Source: Candidatus Sulfotelmatobacter sp.
GTDB taxonomy: Bacteria > Acidobacteriota > Terriglobia > Terriglobales > Acidobacteriaceae
DNA: 35,487 nucleotides
Direction: 5' to 3'
Assembly (NCBI GenBank): GCA_030041215.1
Contig: JASHOH010000027.1
Coordinates: forward strand, 1-35,487
This document shows positions 6,927 through 15,800 of the stretch, one piece after another (position 1 is the stretch's first letter; every line of letters starts with the position of its first letter). A program made the position numbers and the translations under genes. Under the pieces are notes generated by a model, which had not been told where the DNA came from, ran no database searches, and saw only the letters and a list, made by a program, of their open reading frames with translations.

Positions 6927-7913
6927 ATGGCGAAAAACGACCGGTTTGATCCAAGCCTGAGCGGTTTCATCGAGCATGACCATAATAATGATGGAATCGA
7001 CCGCCGAGGATTTCTGAAATGCATGGCGTGGGCCGGCACGGGTGCGCTCTGCGTAATTGAAGGGGGCATCTTAAAGTCCTATGCCTTAGGCTCGCAAAAA
7101 GGCTCCGCGATTAGGTCCCACAAAACGGCAAGCTTCAGCTTTGTTCAGATCAGCGACAGCCACATGGGCTTCAACAAGCCTGCGAATCCCGACGTAATCG
7201 CTACGCTGAAGGCTGCTGTCGATAAGATCAACGCTCTTCCCGACCAGCCAGATTTTATTCTGCACACCGGCGACGTCAGCCATCTCTCGAAGCCCTCAGA
7301 GTTCGAGAACGTTGACCAGATTCTCAAGGCGACCAACAAGGAAATCTTTTTCGTGCCGGGAGAGCACGACGTGCTCAACGACGACGGGGCAATGTTCCGC
7401 GAACGCTACGGGAAAAATTCCAAAGGGCAAGGTTGGTACAGCCTGGACAAGAACGGAGTTCACTTCATCGGCTTGGTAAACGTAATGAATCTCAAGGCGG
7501 GCGGACTGGGCACGCTCGGGCAGGAGCAGCTTGCATGGCTGGAAGATGATGTCAGACACTTGACATCGAGCACGCCAATCGTGGTCTTTGCCCACATTCC
7601 GCTCTGGACTGTTTATCCGCAATGGGGTTGGGGAACTGACGACAGCACGCAAGCCCTGTCGTATCTGAAACGGTTTGGTTCAGTGACAGTCCTGAACGGA
7701 CATATTCATCAGAGCATGCAAAAAGTCGAAGGCAACATCACTTTCCACACCGCGTTTTCAACGGCCTTTCCTCAACCCACACCGGGTGCTCCAGAAGGCC
7801 CGGGGCCGATGAAGGCCCCAGCTGAGCAACTACGCAGCGTTCTTGGCATTACCCATGTCAATTACGTGCAAGGCCGGCACGCCCTCGCAGTTGTTGACTC
7901 ATCACTCGTTTAG
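6927..7913 (+). CDS. Tat-exported calcineurin-like metallophosphoesterase
   Basis: 328 residues. A twin-arginine signal is seen at 26-31 (D-RRGFLK) followed by a hydrophobic stretch, so the enzyme is exported folded, probably with its metals. The metallophosphatase motifs follow in order: D77-S-H79 (QISDSHMG), GD at 115-116 (HTGDVSH), a GEHD at 145-148 in place of the usual GNHD/E, FAH at 221-223 and GHIH at 258-261. It should hydrolyse a phosphoester outside the cytoplasm; the substrate is unknown. The asparagine-to-glutamate change in the third motif is worth noting, because that Asn normally binds metal and phosphate. First gene of the divergent set driven by the predicted ECF promoter. 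Confidence 0.88.
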   Translation: MAKNDRFDPSLSGFIEHDHNNDGIDRRGFLKCMAWAGTGALCVIEGGILKSYALGSQKGSAIRSHKTASFSFVQISDSHMGFNKPANPDVIATLKAAVDKINALPDQPDFILHTGDVSHLSKPSEFENVDQILKATNKEIFFVPGEHDVLNDDGAMFRERYGKNSKGQGWYSLDKNGVHFIGLVNVMNLKAGGLGTLGQEQLAWLEDDVRHLTSSTPIVVFAHIPLWTVYPQWGWGTDDSTQALSYLKRFGSVTVLNGHIHQSMQKVEGNITFHTAFSTAFPQPTPGAPEGPGPMKAPAEQLRSVLGITHVNYVQGRHALAVVDSSLV

Positions 7914-7949
7914 CAGCGAGCCCGGATTATTTTCGATACGGAGAACTTT

Positions 7950-8306
7950 ATGAAAAGAAGACTATTCATCTGCAGCTTCGCTATGGCGACCCAACTGTTC
8001 TTCGCCGCAACCCTGGTTCTGCAGCCGGCGCGAGCCGGAAGTGAGGATGCCAAGTCATCACCAACGGAAGTGCGTGTAGACAATTTCACTTTCTCCCCCG
8101 AAACACTCACCGTCCCGGTAAACAACGCTGTGACCTGGGTAAATAAAGACGATGTGCCGCACGTTATCGCCAGTAACGACGGACTGTTCAAGTCTAAGGC
8201 GCTCGATACTGACGACAAATACTCATACACCTTCACCAAGGCAGGGTCGTACTCGTACTACTGCAGCGTTCACCCAAAAATGGTGGGAAAGATTGTAGTG
8301 CAGTAG
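7950..8306 (+). CDS. Exported cupredoxin (plastocyanin/amicyanin-like)
   Basis: 118 residues with a signal peptide (MKRRLFICSFAMATQLFFAA, cleavage near ARA). The mature domain is a one-domain type I copper protein: His71 in DDVPHVIAS, then Cys105, His108 and Met111 in YYCSVHPKMVGKI, the complete copper ligand set. VRVDNFTFSPETLTV is the typical first strand. It would carry single electrons or bind copper in the periplasm. It begins 36 bp after the metallophosphoesterase, so co-transcription is likely. Confidence 0.93.
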   Translation: MKRRLFICSFAMATQLFFAATLVLQPARAGSEDAKSSPTEVRVDNFTFSPETLTVPVNNAVTWVNKDDVPHVIASNDGLFKSKALDTDDKYSYTFTKAGSYSYYCSVHPKMVGKIVVQ

Positions 8307-8346
8307 GCGAGAGCTTTCTGCGCTTGAACAGAATAGGAAATATGAC

Positions 8347-8793
8347 ATGGTGAACCCTTTCGACTTGCGAACGATTCTGCTGGCCAGGCACGCGCAGCAC
8401 GTCGTACTCGTTCATTTTCCGATCGCGCTGTTTATAACCGGGGTCATATTGGATTTGCTCTCGCGAAACGCACACAAGCCAGGACTTGCCAGAGCCGCTT
8501 ATCTGAATATTTCGATTGCCGCGGCGACCGTAATCCCTTCAGCCGTAACAGGCCTCCTGGCCTGGCAATTTGCTCTGGAAGGCAAGAGGCTGAAAGGTCT
8601 CTTGTTATTCCACGTCGTTGCAGCTTCGATTGCTGTGACGCTGGTGATCGCGTCGTGGTGGGTGCACTGGCGGTCGCACAAGTCAGGACCGCAAGCGCTA
8701 CACCGAATTCTTGTTCCTGTCGAACTATTTGGCGTAGCAGTCATCGCCGTTACCGCACACCTCGGAGGTTTTCTTAGCGGCGTGAACTTCTGA
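8347..8793 (+). CDS. DUF2231 four-helix membrane protein
   Basis: 148 residues, mostly hydrophobic with about four membrane helices. The N-terminal HVVLVHFPIALFITGVILDL matches the DUF2231 signature (HPhLVHFPIA-type), and helix 2 has the PSAVTGLLAW pattern. Members are inner-membrane proteins, possibly haem- or metal-related, but no reaction is established. It is the third gene after the metallophosphoesterase and cupredoxin, at 40-bp spacing. Confidence 0.85.
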   Translation: MVNPFDLRTILLARHAQHVVLVHFPIALFITGVILDLLSRNAHKPGLARAAYLNISIAAATVIPSAVTGLLAWQFALEGKRLKGLLLFHVVAASIAVTLVIASWWVHWRSHKSGPQALHRILVPVELFGVAVIAVTAHLGGFLSGVNF

Positions 8794-8830
8794 TCGATCC
8801 CGGCAGACAGGGGGTATTGTGTGGCGAACC

Positions 8831-9121
8831 TTACTTAAGATAAGCACGCACCAGACTGATCAGATCTTCGGTAAGTTCTTCAGGAGATTCACTGCTGCGG
8901 TCAGGGTGGGTAATGTGCAAACGGACGTGGTCTTCAAGAATTTCTGCCATCAGGCTGTTCACACCGCCGCGAATGGCCGCCAGTAGCATCAAGACGTCAG
9001 CACATTCATCTCCTTCTGTCACCGACCGTTGAACCGCGTCGATCTGCCCGCCAAGCCTCTTGATGCGCGAGAGCAGCTTTTGTTTTTGCTTCGAGATTTG
9101 TGGGAACTTATCCTTCATCAT
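8831..9121 (-). CDS. CsoR/RcnR/FrmR-family metal- or aldehyde-sensing repressor
   Basis: 96 residues, all-helical family fold: KLLSRIKRLGGQIDAVQRSV, then ECADVLMLLAAIRGGVNSLM and EDHVRLHI, ending DLISLVRAYLK. Sensor positions are Cys40, His65 and His69, the C-H-H arrangement of RcnR/FrmR rather than the C-H-C of copper-sensing CsoR. No N-terminal His3 of the RcnR kind is present, so nickel/cobalt sensing is doubtful and a FrmR-like (formaldehyde) or other role is open. It lies convergent to the DUF2231 gene. Alternative start three bases downstream (second ATG). Confidence 0.88.
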   Translation of the reverse strand: MMKDKFPQISKQKQKLLSRIKRLGGQIDAVQRSVTEGDECADVLMLLAAIRGGVNSLMAEILEDHVRLHITHPDRSSESPEELTEDLISLVRAYLK

Positions 9122-9155
9122 TTTTCACGATAATTTTCGCTGGGAAGGTACCGTA

Positions 9156-9165
9156 CGGGAGTATT
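9156..9165 (-). promoter_or_regulatory. Possible CsoR/FrmR-type operator half-site
   Basis: Minus strand reads aatactcccg, 35-44 bp before the repressor start. A similar aataccccct is at 8809-8818, between the repressor stop and the DUF2231 stop. C/G-run sites flanked by AT are usual for this repressor family. The sites here are imperfect and lack clear full dyads. Confidence 0.25.
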
Positions 9166-9279
9166 GTATGACTTGCGCAGGTGGGAAAGCCACATTTCAT
9201 GTCTGCCCCTTGCAATAGGGACGTATGAAAAAGCAGCACAGGGCGTCCGTGCCTTAACGAAGGATGCTAGGCTGAAGAT

Positions 9280-10197
9280 ATGAACTGGGGACTCATTGCT
9301 CACTACTTCCCTAAAGTTTCGGTCTCAGGCCTGACTTGTCTGCTGCTGAGCGCAGGCCCCACGAGCGCATATGGCGCCACCTGGAGCGTCCGCGCACAAC
9401 CTACACGCCTGGTCAACGGCAGCCCAGTGCTGTTTCGAGTCAAGCCACCGACGAAGCTTAATTCCTTGAAAGGAATCTGGATCGGTCACGAATTTTCCTT
9501 CAGCCTCGACAAGAAAACCAAAACCTGGTTCGCATTAGCCGGCGTCAGCATGGAAACTGCACCCGGAAGCTACGCGCTCGAACTGAGTGGCGAAACCGCT
9601 GCCGGAAAAACTCCGCCTCAACAGCTTTCGTTCACAAGAAACTTTGCTGTTGCCCGTGGCAAATATCCCAAGATTGAAGTGAAGCTTAGCGTCGAGAGCA
9701 AATTCACCGAGCCGACACCAGAACAGCAGAAGCAAATCGAAGAAGCGCAGCAAATCAAGAAGGATTATCTCAACCGCATCACGCCGGCCCGCGAATGGTC
9801 GGGATCATTCTCCACTCCGGCAGAGGCGGCCATTTCTGATGTCTTCGGCTCCGAACGAATTTTTAACGGCAAGACATCGAGCCCACATCTTGGTCTAGAT
9901 TTCCGTGTGCCAAGCGGAACTCCAGTCGAAGCCATGAATGACGGTACTGTGCTGCTTGCCCGGCCGCTTTACTTCGAGGGAGATCTCGTAGCGATCGACC
10001 ATGGCCAGGGTTTGCTCACCCTTTACATGCATCTTTCCGAATTCAAAGTGAAGGAAGGCGAGCAGATAAAGCGTGGTCAGATCGTAGGCTTGAGCGGCGG
10101 CACCGGCCGCGCGACCGGACCGCATCTTCATGTGGCCGTCAGATGGCAGGGAACGTATCTGGACCCTGAAGCCCTGATGCGATTGAGTCTGCCGTAG
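9280..10197 (+). CDS. Secreted M23 (LytM) metallopeptidase
   Basis: 305 residues. N-terminal hydrophobic signal (about 13-33), a beta-rich N-terminal domain (40-130), a helical linker (EQQKQIEEAQQIKKDYLNRI, about 148-168) and a C-terminal LytM domain. The zinc ligands are His203 and Asp207 (HLGLDF) and His284 (GPHLHV), with His251 (LYMHLSE) and His282 as catalytic partners, so the site is complete. Expected to cleave peptidoglycan cross-link peptides in the periplasm. It stands alone, divergent from the repressor gene by about 160 bp. Confidence 0.9.
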   Translation: MNWGLIAHYFPKVSVSGLTCLLLSAGPTSAYGATWSVRAQPTRLVNGSPVLFRVKPPTKLNSLKGIWIGHEFSFSLDKKTKTWFALAGVSMETAPGSYALELSGETAAGKTPPQQLSFTRNFAVARGKYPKIEVKLSVESKFTEPTPEQQKQIEEAQQIKKDYLNRITPAREWSGSFSTPAEAAISDVFGSERIFNGKTSSPHLGLDFRVPSGTPVEAMNDGTVLLARPLYFEGDLVAIDHGQGLLTLYMHLSEFKVKEGEQIKRGQIVGLSGGTGRATGPHLHVAVRWQGTYLDPEALMRLSLP

Positions 10198-10200
10198 GAA

Positions 10201-10355
10201 CAGCACTCGGCATTTAGCACTTGGCACTAGGCCAATCGCCGTTCGCTGCCCGGCCACGGACTGCTGGCTGGGAAACTCGACCCTTAGCGGCGACCGACAG
10301 CCGACAAAGCGTAGACAGCCTCGACTGGCTAAGTGCTAACTGCTCATTGCTGAAG
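10201..10355. repeat. Intergenic repeat cluster of the GCACTCGGCATT family
   Basis: Bases 10201-10231 (cagcactcggcatt...) match the reverse complement of 14389-14419 inside lhr at about 25 of 31 positions. Bases 10341-10354 (tgctcattgctgaa) are identical to 14394-14407 in direct orientation. The two arms also complement each other loosely, so the intergenic copy could form a large stem between the convergent M23 and regulator genes. Confidence 0.65.
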
Positions 10356-10363
10356 GCTGTTCC

Positions 10364-12328
10364 TCACGCATTCCCGCCGGAAATCCCGCTCAGCCCGCGT
10401 GCTGAGATGTCCCGCAGCGCGCCCTTCAGAGTCTCTCGCATTTCCAGATTGCGGATGAGACGGTGCAGATAATTGGGATGAACCCCCAGAATACGTGCCG
10501 CATCGGCAAAGCTGCCCTGTGTCTGTTCCACAGCGTCGCGGATGAGTTGCTTCTTCAATTCCTTGATCGCCGCATGATATTTCGCTTCTGTCATGTCCGG
10601 GGCGGGAGCCCGCTCCAGCAGCGACTCCGGCAGATCTTCGGGCAGAATCATATCCGGGGACCCGAGCACCAATGCTCTCTCAATGGCATTCTCCAGTTCC
10701 CGCACGTTGCCCGGCCAGTCGTAATTCACCAGGCAGGCAAGCGCTTCGCGTGAGACCGGCCGCGGTTTCACTTTGCAGCGTTTGGCATGTTTCTGCACAA
10801 AATGGCGCACCAGCATGGGAATATCGTCGCGCCGCTCGCGCAGGGCGGGCATGGTGATCTTCAGCACTGCCAGCCGATAATACAAATCCTGCCGAAATCT
10901 GCCGTCGCGGACGGCCTGTTCCAGATTGCAGTTCGTGGCGGCAATGACGCGGACGTCGACCTTGATGGGATTGTTCCCGCCCACTCTTTCGAATTCGCGC
11001 TCCTGAAGCACGCGCAGCAGTTTGACTTGCAGGGTCGCCGCCAACTCGCCAATTTCATCAAGAAAAACCACTCCCCCGTCTGCGATCTCCAGCCGGCCTT
11101 TCTTCAGCGCGCTGGCCCCAGTGAACGCCCCGCGCTCGTGGCCGAAAAGCTCGCTTTCCAGGAGCGTCTCAGGGATTGCCGCACAGTTGATCGTCACAAA
11201 TGGCTTCTCAGCGCGTGCGCTGTTGCGGTGCAAGGCGCGCGCAGCAAGTTCCTTTCCCGTTCCGCTTTCACCCTCGATCAACACCGTCGAATCCGTCGGC
11301 GCCACGCGCTTTAGGAATTGATACACCTCTTTCATGCGCGCGCTTTCCCCCACCAGGCTGCGCTCCTGGCTGATCTCTACGTTCAGGCGCTCGTTTTCCT
11401 CCTCCAGCCAGTGCAGCCGCCGGGCATTCTGGAGCGCTACCGCAGAAATTCCGGCGATCGCAGTCACCAGTTCCAGATGCTCTTCGTCAAGCCGTTTTTC
11501 GATCCTGTCGCTGTCGAGATAAATACAGCCAATCACGCGCTGAAACACGGTGAGCGGCACGCAGAGCAGCGAGCGCACCTGCGACGCCGCAAGGCTCTCA
11601 ACCGCGCGCAACTCATCGCTGCCGGGCACATCGCTACCTAGAATGGCGATGCCCTGCTCCAGAACCTGGCGGGCCACGGTACGGCTCACTCGCACCAACG
11701 GCGCCTGCCCCACCTCTCGCATGCGAGCGAACATGGAGTTGAACTGATGCCCTTCGCTATCGGCCAGCAAGATGGCGCCGCGCCCGGCAGGAACAACCTC
11801 GAAGATCAAATCCAGTAGTTGTCCCTGGAGGTCATCCAGGTCTCGAATGGCATGAACTATGCGGCTGATTTTCAGTAGAGCATTCAGGTCTCGCGCGACC
11901 CGTGAATTCGCGGGCAACTCGCTCGACAGCCGCTCCGGCTGCAAATAAACCACGTCGCGCGGGTGAATCACCGTGGTTGCCGACGCAGAATCGCCGGCTT
12001 CGAACTCTACTCGCCCGGCTACGGCCGAGGTACCATCCTCCTCGGTTAGGAACAAAAAGGTGGAATCACCCGCGGCGATCTGATCGCCATGCCTGAGCCA
12101 GTGCTCCTGCACTGCTGCGCCGTTGACCAGGGTGCCATTTCGGCTTTCCAGATCGCGAACGCGAAATCTGCCATCATGACAACTCAATTGAAAATGTTTT
12201 CGCGATACGGAAGGGTCGGCAATGGCGATCCCGTTTGTGGCATCGCGCCCTATCGTGATTTCGCTTTCAGTAAGGGGGATCGTTGAATTTTTCAACGGGC
12301 CGGAAAGCACCAGCAGCCTTGGGCGCAA
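10364..12328 (-). CDS. Sigma54-dependent activator with FHA and GAF sensor domains
   Basis: 654 residues. FHA domain at 1-95 (GRDA, VSRKH, ESRNGT: phosphothreonine-binding residues present), GAF domain at about 145-305, then a sigma54 AAA+ domain at 325-555 with Walker A GESGTGKE (353-360), the sigma54-contacting loop GAFTGA (400-405) and Walker [10 protein letters not shown], and a C-terminal Fis-type HTH ([20 protein letters not shown]). It uses ATP to open sigma54 promoters. The FHA domain suggests control by a Ser/Thr kinase and the GAF by a small ligand; there is no receiver domain. Targets are not shown here. Two dyads upstream of its start may control it. Confidence 0.95.
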   Translation of the reverse strand: MRPRLLVLSGPLKNSTIPLTESEITIGRDATNGIAIADPSVSRKHFQLSCHDGRFRVRDLESRNGTLVNGAAVQEHWLRHGDQIAAGDSTFLFLTEEDGTSAVAGRVEFEAGDSASATTVIHPRDVVYLQPERLSSELPANSRVARDLNALLKISRIVHAIRDLDDLQGQLLDLIFEVVPAGRGAILLADSEGHQFNSMFARMREVGQAPLVRVSRTVARQVLEQGIAILGSDVPGSDELRAVESLAASQVRSLLCVPLTVFQRVIGCIYLDSDRIEKRLDEEHLELVTAIAGISAVALQNARRLHWLEEENERLNVEISQERSLVGESARMKEVYQFLKRVAPTDSTVLIEGESGTGKELAARALHRNSARAEKPFVTINCAAIPETLLESELFGHERGAFTGASALKKGRLEIADGGVVFLDEIGELAATLQVKLLRVLQEREFERVGGNNPIKVDVRVIAATNCNLEQAVRDGRFRQDLYYRLAVLKITMPALRERRDDIPMLVRHFVQKHAKRCKVKPRPVSREALACLVNYDWPGNVRELENAIERALVLGSPDMILPEDLPESLLERAPAPDMTEAKYHAAIKELKKQLIRDAVEQTQGSFADAARILGVHPNYLHRLIRNLEMRETLKGALRDISARGLSGISGGNA

Positions 12329-12396
12329 GTCTCACCTCGCGCCCCTTCTTATCACAAGTTGACCTGCTTTTCATTCCCGAATCCAAACTTTTCCAA

Positions 12397-12431
12397 TATC
12401 CGAACGGATAGCAATACTATCCATTCGGATA
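12397..12431. promoter_or_regulatory. Tandem dyad operator-like site upstream of the sigma54 activator
   Basis: tatccgaacggatag (12397-12411) and ctatccattcggata (12417-12431) are inverted copies of each other at 14 of 15 positions, separated by 5 bases. Each half is itself a dyad: TATCCG-AA-CGGATA and ACTATCC-ATTC-GGATAGT. Centres are about 21 bp apart, two helical turns, as for cooperative dimer binding. The site lies 69-103 bp before the activator start. Regulator unknown. Confidence 0.6.
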
Positions 12432-12808
12432 GTGAATCCCAGAGAACCCTGAGAGCTCGATAAGCAACGGCATGCTGCTAAGCTATTCCAATCAAAAGAC
12501 TTAATGTGGTGCGCTGCTCCAGGTGGCCATGGCAAGCCACTTGCATTTTGTTCGCTGCGCTCGCGCTCGGCGAAAAGCGATGGGGGAAGCGCTTTGGAAC
12601 AGTTCTGCCGAGTTTGCGCAATCAGGGACTCGAAGGGCCCCCTCATCGGGTTCCTGATTTTTTCATTTTCCCTGCCGTGCCCGGCGGTTTCCTAAGGGTG
12701 ATCCTCAGCGCTTTTCGCGGAATTTTCTTCGCGGACTTAGCGGTTTAGGATTTTCGCGCCTTGTTTGAACGTGGACCCTGCCTCTGCCCAACAGCAGGCG
12801 TCTCGACG
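12432..12808. other. Intergenic stretch with degenerate repeat text
   Basis: No gene is supported. 12696-12750 reads like the common intergenic repeat built from ttcgcgg and gcggactta units, and resembles 27888-27935 and 28075-28145 in style. The rest shows nothing recognisable. Confidence 0.4.
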
Positions 12809-15800
12809 CTACCCCGCGGCAGCCTGGTCAGAAATCGCGGGAGTGGCGGGCACAGCGATGGCTACCCCATCGCGAAGCGTGACCGTATTTCCTGAAATCG
12901 CTGGCACGCGCTCGCCGCGAACCAAAATTCCCACTAGATTAAGGGGATCCGCCGCCGACAGCGCAATGGTTTCCTGCCCAGGTTCCATCTTGCGCATTGC
13001 CCGTATCGACTCCACCGCGACCGGCAGCGCAAACTGCTCGCCCAGAAATCCATCGACGAATCTGCCACCGCGAATCTCGCCTCGATCTTCTAATCGCCGG
13101 AACGCCATCAGTAGTTCACGCCACGGAGGCAGATTCGCCTCGCGCGCCAGCACGTCGCGAATGACAATTCCATAGCGCCGCAGCAGCATCCAGCAGGCCG
13201 CCTCGACCATTCGCGGCCGTTCGACGACGTCGTCATTGTGCAGCAAAGCCCAGCGTCCGGCCGTATGCCGCGGACGCATTGTGCGGCCACTGCCTTGCCC
13301 TGCCCGGCGTTTTGGATCGATCAACGAGCGAAGATTGTCAAAACCGTCAGCCGTGACCAACCCGGCAGCTACCAATTCCCACAGCGCCGTTTCAATTTCC
13401 GCCTTCAGCTTGCCCGTACCGCGTACGATATCTGCAAAGAACGAAGCTCCACGCTGGCGCAAAAAGTCAAGAACGTTTCGGGCACCGTGGCTCAATCCTG
13501 TGTTCTCCGCCACTTCAGGCTGACGCGGCGTCATCCAATCGGCATCTTCCCGCACGAAGAAAGTGATCGGCGCAACGCTAGTGGGGATCACTCTCCGTTG
13601 CCGGCGTGCGCTATCGTTTCCGGAATCGCCCGCACTGGAATATTCCAACGTCGCCGGATGCGGCGACAATCTGCCCCAGCCAACCGCCCCTGTGAGGCAA
13701 AGCTGATCGAGATACTTGGGATCGTAATCGCTGACGCGGCGCGCCAGCACCTGCCGCTCCCACGCATTCGCCGGAATTTCGAACCCCTGCAATTGCCGCA
13801 AAACTTCCAGCGTCCCGCGCTCGCCCGTCACCTGCATTCCCGGAGCCAGATGCTGCCAGCGCAGCAGCCACTGCATGAATTGCGCCGCGGTCACCGGTTC
13901 GATCTGCTTGCGTAAGGTCGCAACCGTCAGCCGGTGAATCCGCGCCAGCAACCGCCGCTCGCACCACTCAATGTCCTGATCTGATGTGGAAACTTCCGTC
14001 CCAATCTCGGCTTTTGTAGGGGCAGGCTCTGCCCGCGAAACGCCCGTGAACTTTCCCCGCAGAATCGTCCCGCTCGCTTCCATGCGAAGCAAAGCATTAA
14101 AAATCTCAGAGGCTGGAATTCCCAACGTCGCACTCAGTTCCCCGGCAGTTGTCGGCCCCACATGCGACATCCAGCCAGTCACAAGAGTGAGCAGAGCATC
14201 GTCTCGCGACGGGGTTGCCGCCTCAATCGCAGTCAACGGTGGCTGAAACCGAGCCTCAGGAAACAAATTCGAAAAAGTATTCGCCCGCTCTGCAGATACC
14301 CAGTACCTGCGCTCACCCGTGCTAGCAATTGCCGCGCGGCCCTGGTTCACAAGCGCTCCGAAATAGTTCTGCCACAACTCCCTGTCGGCCGAATGCTCAT
14401 TGCTGAATGCCGAGTGCTGCTCCGGCAGCGCCACCAGCGTGTGCAGCGCATCATGCAACTCATCCGCATCGCGCACGTCGGGCCATGCCTCGGCCCGCAC
14501 TTGCTCAATCGCGGCGGGATCGAGCCCACCCACTTCTTCCAACACTGACTCCGGCAACGTTCGCCGCATCTGCACCGCACGCGCGCGCCGCTCTTCCAAA
14601 GGCGCATCATCCAAATACGCATACGGATTCGCATTCAGAATCTCGTGGGAGAACTGCGACGGCACCGGCGTATCGACCGCGAGGCAGCGAATTGTTCCAT
14701 CGGCAATCCCCCTGAGCGCGGACTTCAAACCCTCCACGTCCATCGCTTCCGTGAGCACATCTTTCATCACTTCTGCGACCAGGGGATGATCGGGTATCTT
14801 GCGGTCACCCTCGATATTTTCGAAGCACGCCGCCGCATCAGGAAACACCGAAGCCAGCAGATCTTCCGACCGCATGCGCTGAATCTGCGGCGGAACTTTC
14901 TTTCCGCCCTGGAATCGCAACAACGCTAGAGCGCGGTTCGCGTCCCAGCGCCAGCGTGTGCCGAAGATCGGAGAATCGAGCGCAGCCTGTTCTAAAATCG
15001 GCTGCACCGTCGCCGCCTGCAAGAAATTGAAGACATCGCCGAGCGGAAAACTGTGCTGCTCAGCCAGGGCGATATTCAAACCGTTGTCCGTCGCCGCGGC
15101 CTGCAATTCGAAGTTAAACCCGCGGCAGAAACGCTTGCGCAGAGCCAGTCCCCATGCCTTGTTGATGCGCCCACCAAACGGCGCATGAATCACAAGCTGC
15201 ATGCCGCCGCCTTCGTCGAAAAAGCGCTCGGCAATGACGGTGTCTTGAGTCGGCACTGCGCCCAGCACAGCCCGGCCTTCAAGAACATATTGAATCGCTT
15301 GCTCGGCTCCGGAATCTTCGAGGCCGCACTCTTCTTTTAGCCAGGAAACTGCAGCGGCTACATCCGGCTGCGTTGCAGAAAATCCGACCGGCGACGTATG
15401 CGGCAGCATCTCGCTGATCTTTTTTCGCAAGGTTCCGATATGTTGCGAAAGCTCTTCTGTACGCGCCGGAGCCTCGCCCCGCCAGAAGGGCACGCTCGGC
15501 GGTGCCCCGTGCGCATCCTGCACCAGCATGCGGCCAGCATTGGTTTCCACACGGCGGATCATCCACGACGTGTTGCCGAGCAGCATGATGTCGCCGCGAT
15601 TGCTCTCAACCGCAAAATCTTCGTCAACCGTGCCGACTACTATGCCATCAGGCTCCACGACCACGGCATATAAAGAATTGTCGGGAATCGCTCCGCCGCT
15701 GGTGATCGCGGCAATCCGCGCCCCCCGCCGAGCCCGCAGCTTGCGGTTGACCCGGTCGCGATGCAAGTACGCTCCGTATCGCCCACGCCGCGCTGCGATT

